Shown in pieces: positions 61,990 to 64,000 of a stretch of DNA of 64,000 nucleotides (position 1 is its first letter; each line of letters opens with the position of its first letter). This DNA is from an uncultured Alphaproteobacteria bacterium (GTDB lineage: Bacteria; Pseudomonadota; Alphaproteobacteria; RF32; CAG-239). The DNA is taken from positions 124,001-188,000 of the forward strand of contig CAJTMA010000001.1 in assembly GCA_910577205.1 (NCBI GenBank). The letters are read 5' to 3'. Both the position numbers and the translations under genes were made by a program. Under the pieces are notes generated by a model. That model was not told where the DNA came from. It saw only the letters and a program-made list of their open reading frames with translations, and did no database searches.

Positions 61990-63003
61990 TTACATCCCAA
62001 AGAAATTTTGGCGGCGTTTTTTAGGTTTGATGACTTTGATTTTGGGTTTTTGAGCCTGTAAAGCCCGCCAATCCCAAGGTTTGTAAAACTTACCCTGCCA
62101 TAAACCGTTGCCGTTTGCCTGCGCCTGTTGTTCATAAGGAACGTAAATATCCGTGTATTTTGTGTAGGCAAAAGCCCAGCCGGCATTTACCAAAGCAGCG
62201 CCGAGGTCATATTCGCCCAAAGAGCAAGTTCCGACCATGTTGCCTTTGCTGTCCTGCTGCATAATGCGGCATTCCAAAATATTATCGCCAATCCAGCCTT
62301 TGAGCCATAAAGCAGCCTGACGGCCACAGTTATAAGAGCGGCCGGATTTATCGGCGCAAGTTTGATTGGCTTCCGGCGCATCAATACCATAAAGCTTAAA
62401 ATAACGTCCCTGAATTTGCAGCGTGTCGCCGTTAATCACGCGGGCAGCGCTGTTAAATGTCGGTAAAGCGGCCGGATTCATTTCCTGATTGCCGCCGGCT
62501 TGTCCGCCGCCCAAGGAACTCATCAGCTGCTGGAACATATTACCTTCTTCCCGGGGCGCGTTAACCGGTGCTGGCGCTTGCGGCTGCTCGTAGGCGGCAT
62601 TTTCGCCGACAGATGATCCGAAATTTTCATCCAGAGCAGGCGCTAATTCTGTTTCCTCGGCAAGCGGACGATTATCTGCCTGCTGTTGCGCGGCCATGAT
62701 AGCCTGTTGCTGGCGGCCGAGGAAAATTTGCAGATTACGCCCTACCCCGCCGATACCATTATTAAATGCGCCAATCGCATAAAGGATGAAGACAACAATG
62801 CCTATTACCACAATAAATGACGGCAGACACCCCATCGCGCGCCAGGCCATTTTGGTAAAAATATAGAGAGCTATCAAACCGATGATTAAGCCGATAAAAC
62901 CACCGCCCTGTAAAATAATATTGCTGCTTTGAGTTCCGCTGCCTCCAGCCAAAATCAACACCAAAGCCCCTAGACCCAATAAAAATTTTTTAAGAAATAG
63001 CAT
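61990..63003 (-). CDS. Membrane-anchored SNase-like (thermonuclease) protein with altered active site
   Basis: About 337 aa from the ATG at 63003 (AGAGG SD). Two or three N-terminal membrane segments (about 5-80), a low-complexity Gln/Ala/Pro linker, then an SNase-like domain (about 190-310: YFKLYGIDAPEANQTC, DLGAALVNAGWAFAYTKY, GLWQGKFYKPWDWR). The active-site Glu remains (DAPE), but the position of catalytic Arg35 is Lys (FKLYG), and the Arg87 position appears to be Asn (KGNMVGTC). Nuclease activity is thus doubtful. It is upstream of tsaE by 3 nt. Confidence 0.78.
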   Translation of the reverse strand: MLFLKKFLLGLGALVLILAGGSGTQSSNIILQGGGFIGLIIGLIALYIFTKMAWRAMGCLPSFIVVIGIVVFILYAIGAFNNGIGGVGRNLQIFLGRQQQAIMAAQQQADNRPLAEETELAPALDENFGSSVGENAAYEQPQAPAPVNAPREEGNMFQQLMSSLGGGQAGGNQEMNPAALPTFNSAARVINGDTLQIQGRYFKLYGIDAPEANQTCADKSGRSYNCGRQAALWLKGWIGDNILECRIMQQDSKGNMVGTCSLGEYDLGAALVNAGWAFAYTKYTDIYVPYEQQAQANGNGLWQGKFYKPWDWRALQAQKPKIKVIKPKKRRQNFFGM

Positions 63004-63165
63004 CTCTGTTTTCCTCTGGTTGAATCTGCATTCATTAGAACACATCCACTTACAAAAATCCACCATAAAATTTTAATAGCCTTTGGTAAAGATATAGTTA
63101 CTCCAAAACATAATTCTTTTAGTCTACTCCTTTTAGCCATAAAAAAAAGCAACCCTTATTGAGTA

Positions 63166-63234
63166 TTGACAAATATAGATAGCTATGGTACATTGAGAAC
63201 AGGCTTTGATTCAGTTATATTTGTGAGGTGTATT
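63166..63234 (+). promoter_or_regulatory. Shared promoter-leader module, copy 2
   Basis: TTGACA (63166-63171), 17 bp, TACATT (63189-63194), 5 bp, then CAGGCTTTGATTCAGTTATA and a GAGGTGT SD. Same spacing as copy 1 (24139-24207); CAGG-to-ATG is 35 nt in both. Confidence 0.75.
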
Positions 63235-64000
63235 ATGAAAATAATCAGCAAACCTTATCAATTGTCTTTGGCATTCTCCTTAGTTCTGCCTCTGACAATT
63301 TTTGCATTTTTATCTTCGGCATATGCCTTCCTCGTAGATACAAGCCAAAACCAAGCCTTTGAATCACGGCCTCAGGCCGCCGCAAATTCAAAGCGGCCTG
63401 TTTCTTTTCCTGCTTTTAAATTAGCTTCCGTCAATTTTATTACCGGTGGCGGAAACCTTGTTTTTTCAGCGCCAGACTTTACGGATAAATCCGTTGAAAC
63501 CTGTAAATCTCTTGGATTTAATAAGACTTCCTGTGCTTCCGGCGTGCCGGGAAACACCTGCCCTTACAACTCTTCTTATTTTTCTCAATGCTGCGATGAA
63601 CGTTACAAATACTCAAAATCCAAATGCGTTTATCCGAATACTATCAGCGGTGATTCCTGCGGCGGTAAATATATGTGCTACTGTGACCGCAGTTTATACA
63701 AAGTGACGGCTTCTTCTTGCAAAGCACCGTTAGTTCCGGCTTCCGGCAGCGGCAACAGCTGTGTTGAAGACGGCGTGATTTACTATTCTTCCTGTGTTTG
63801 TCCGGCAACTTATACGCAAGTTTGCAACGGAAATAATATGGAAGGCACGGGCCAAGGTTGCACCATCGGCGGAATAACCAAATATATATCTTGCCAATGC
63901 AAAGCCGGATACAATCTGACCTGCGCCAATTCTACCCCGGAAAATGCATCTGATTATTGCCTGAAAGACGGCATTAAATATTACAGCCGCTGCAAGACCT
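63235..64000 (+). CDS. Secreted cysteine-rich repeat protein (partial, continues beyond window)
   Basis: The frame stays open to the window end (255 codons seen). It has a signal peptide (about 1-30: hydrophobic LSLAFSLVLPLTIFAFLSSA, then YAF). A Cys-rich part follows, with modules such as TCKSLGFNKTSCASGVPGNT, DGVIYYSSCVCPATY, GGITKYISCQCKAGYN and KDGIKYYSRC. Many cysteine pairs imply disulfides outside the cytosol. The first module resembles the one in the protein at 24208-25011, which has the same promoter-leader. Probably a surface or host-interaction protein; ligand unknown. Confidence 0.7.
   Translation, partial: MKIISKPYQLSLAFSLVLPLTIFAFLSSAYAFLVDTSQNQAFESRPQAAANSKRPVSFPAFKLASVNFITGGGNLVFSAPDFTDKSVETCKSLGFNKTSCASGVPGNTCPYNSSYFSQCCDERYKYSKSKCVYPNTISGDSCGGKYMCYCDRSLYKVTASSCKAPLVPASGSGNSCVEDGVIYYSSCVCPATYTQVCNGNNMEGTGQGCTIGGITKYISCQCKAGYNLTCANSTPENASDYCLKDGIKYYSRCKT

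Overview
The window looks like a chromosomal segment of a low-to-mid GC alphaproteobacterium, probably host- or gut-associated. Several gene orders are typical of Alphaproteobacteria: rpsT-dnaA-dnaN-recF; lolA-xth; an EIIA(Man)-HPr pair with a short one-domain HPr kinase; gpmI-envC-ctpA-yibQ-rppH; SRP RNA-dnaX-ybaB-recR; rsmI-yraN divergent from a LpoA-like lipoprotein; and mlaE-mlaF-radA-cvpA. Secreted cysteine-rich proteins and many lineage-specific signal-peptide proteins point to an animal-associated lineage, but no 16S or other taxonomic marker is present, so the exact clade is inference.

Layout. 1-4.4 kb: tail of a Lon-like protease, a J-domain protein, a degenerate UbiB-like protein, mutM, a secreted protein, an enoyl-CoA hydratase and rpsT. 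4.4-5.26 kb: a non-coding stretch before dnaA with five palindromic units spaced about 68 bp apart. 5.26-9.2 kb: dnaA, dnaN, recF. 9.2-21.2 kb: a mixed block separating recF from gyrB, with a tandemly duplicated secreted protein, a GH24 lysozyme, a PTS regulatory pair plus an orphan DNA methyltransferase, three tiny Ser/Lys/Cys-rich ORFs, lolA-xth, a porin, a response regulator, and a two-gene operon with an archaemetzincin-like protease. 21.4-43 kb: gyrB, envelope and secreted proteins, dapE-like, mutS, phoR-like, dnaK, an oxidoreductase, a nucleoside phosphorylase, polA and PBP1A. 43-51.1 kb: a cell-wall and glycolysis operon flanked by two outward-facing inverted copies of a cassette made of a structured RNA and a small XRE regulator. 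51.1-64 kb: recR-ybaB-dnaX-SRP RNA, lpoA-like/rsmI/yraN, a PEBP protein, cvpA, radA, mlaFE, hprK, tsaE, a membrane-anchored SNase homologue, and the start of a cysteine-rich surface protein.

How the genes work together. Most genes serve replication and repair (dnaA, dnaN, recF, gyrB, polA, dnaX, recR, mutS, mutM, xth, radA) and envelope biogenesis (lolA, mla, PBP1A, envC, ctpA, LpoA-like, porin). HprK at 61.1 kb would phosphorylate the HPr at 12.7 kb, so the PTS here is probably regulatory; no EI or sugar permease is seen.

The most novel signal is the duplicated RNA-XRE cassette (43.06-43.86 kb minus; 50.17-51.10 kb plus). Each copy has a promoter, an RNA of about 150 nt with compensatory base changes between copies, a terminator, an 83-aa XRE gene, a 3' hairpin and a terminator. 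In copy 2 a 268-bp MITE-like element has inserted in the RNA. Other notable signals are the 68-bp repeats before dnaA, a shared promoter-leader on two cysteine-rich surface genes 39 kb apart, the archaemetzincin-like operon, and the tiny-ORF cluster with a masked ribosome binding site.
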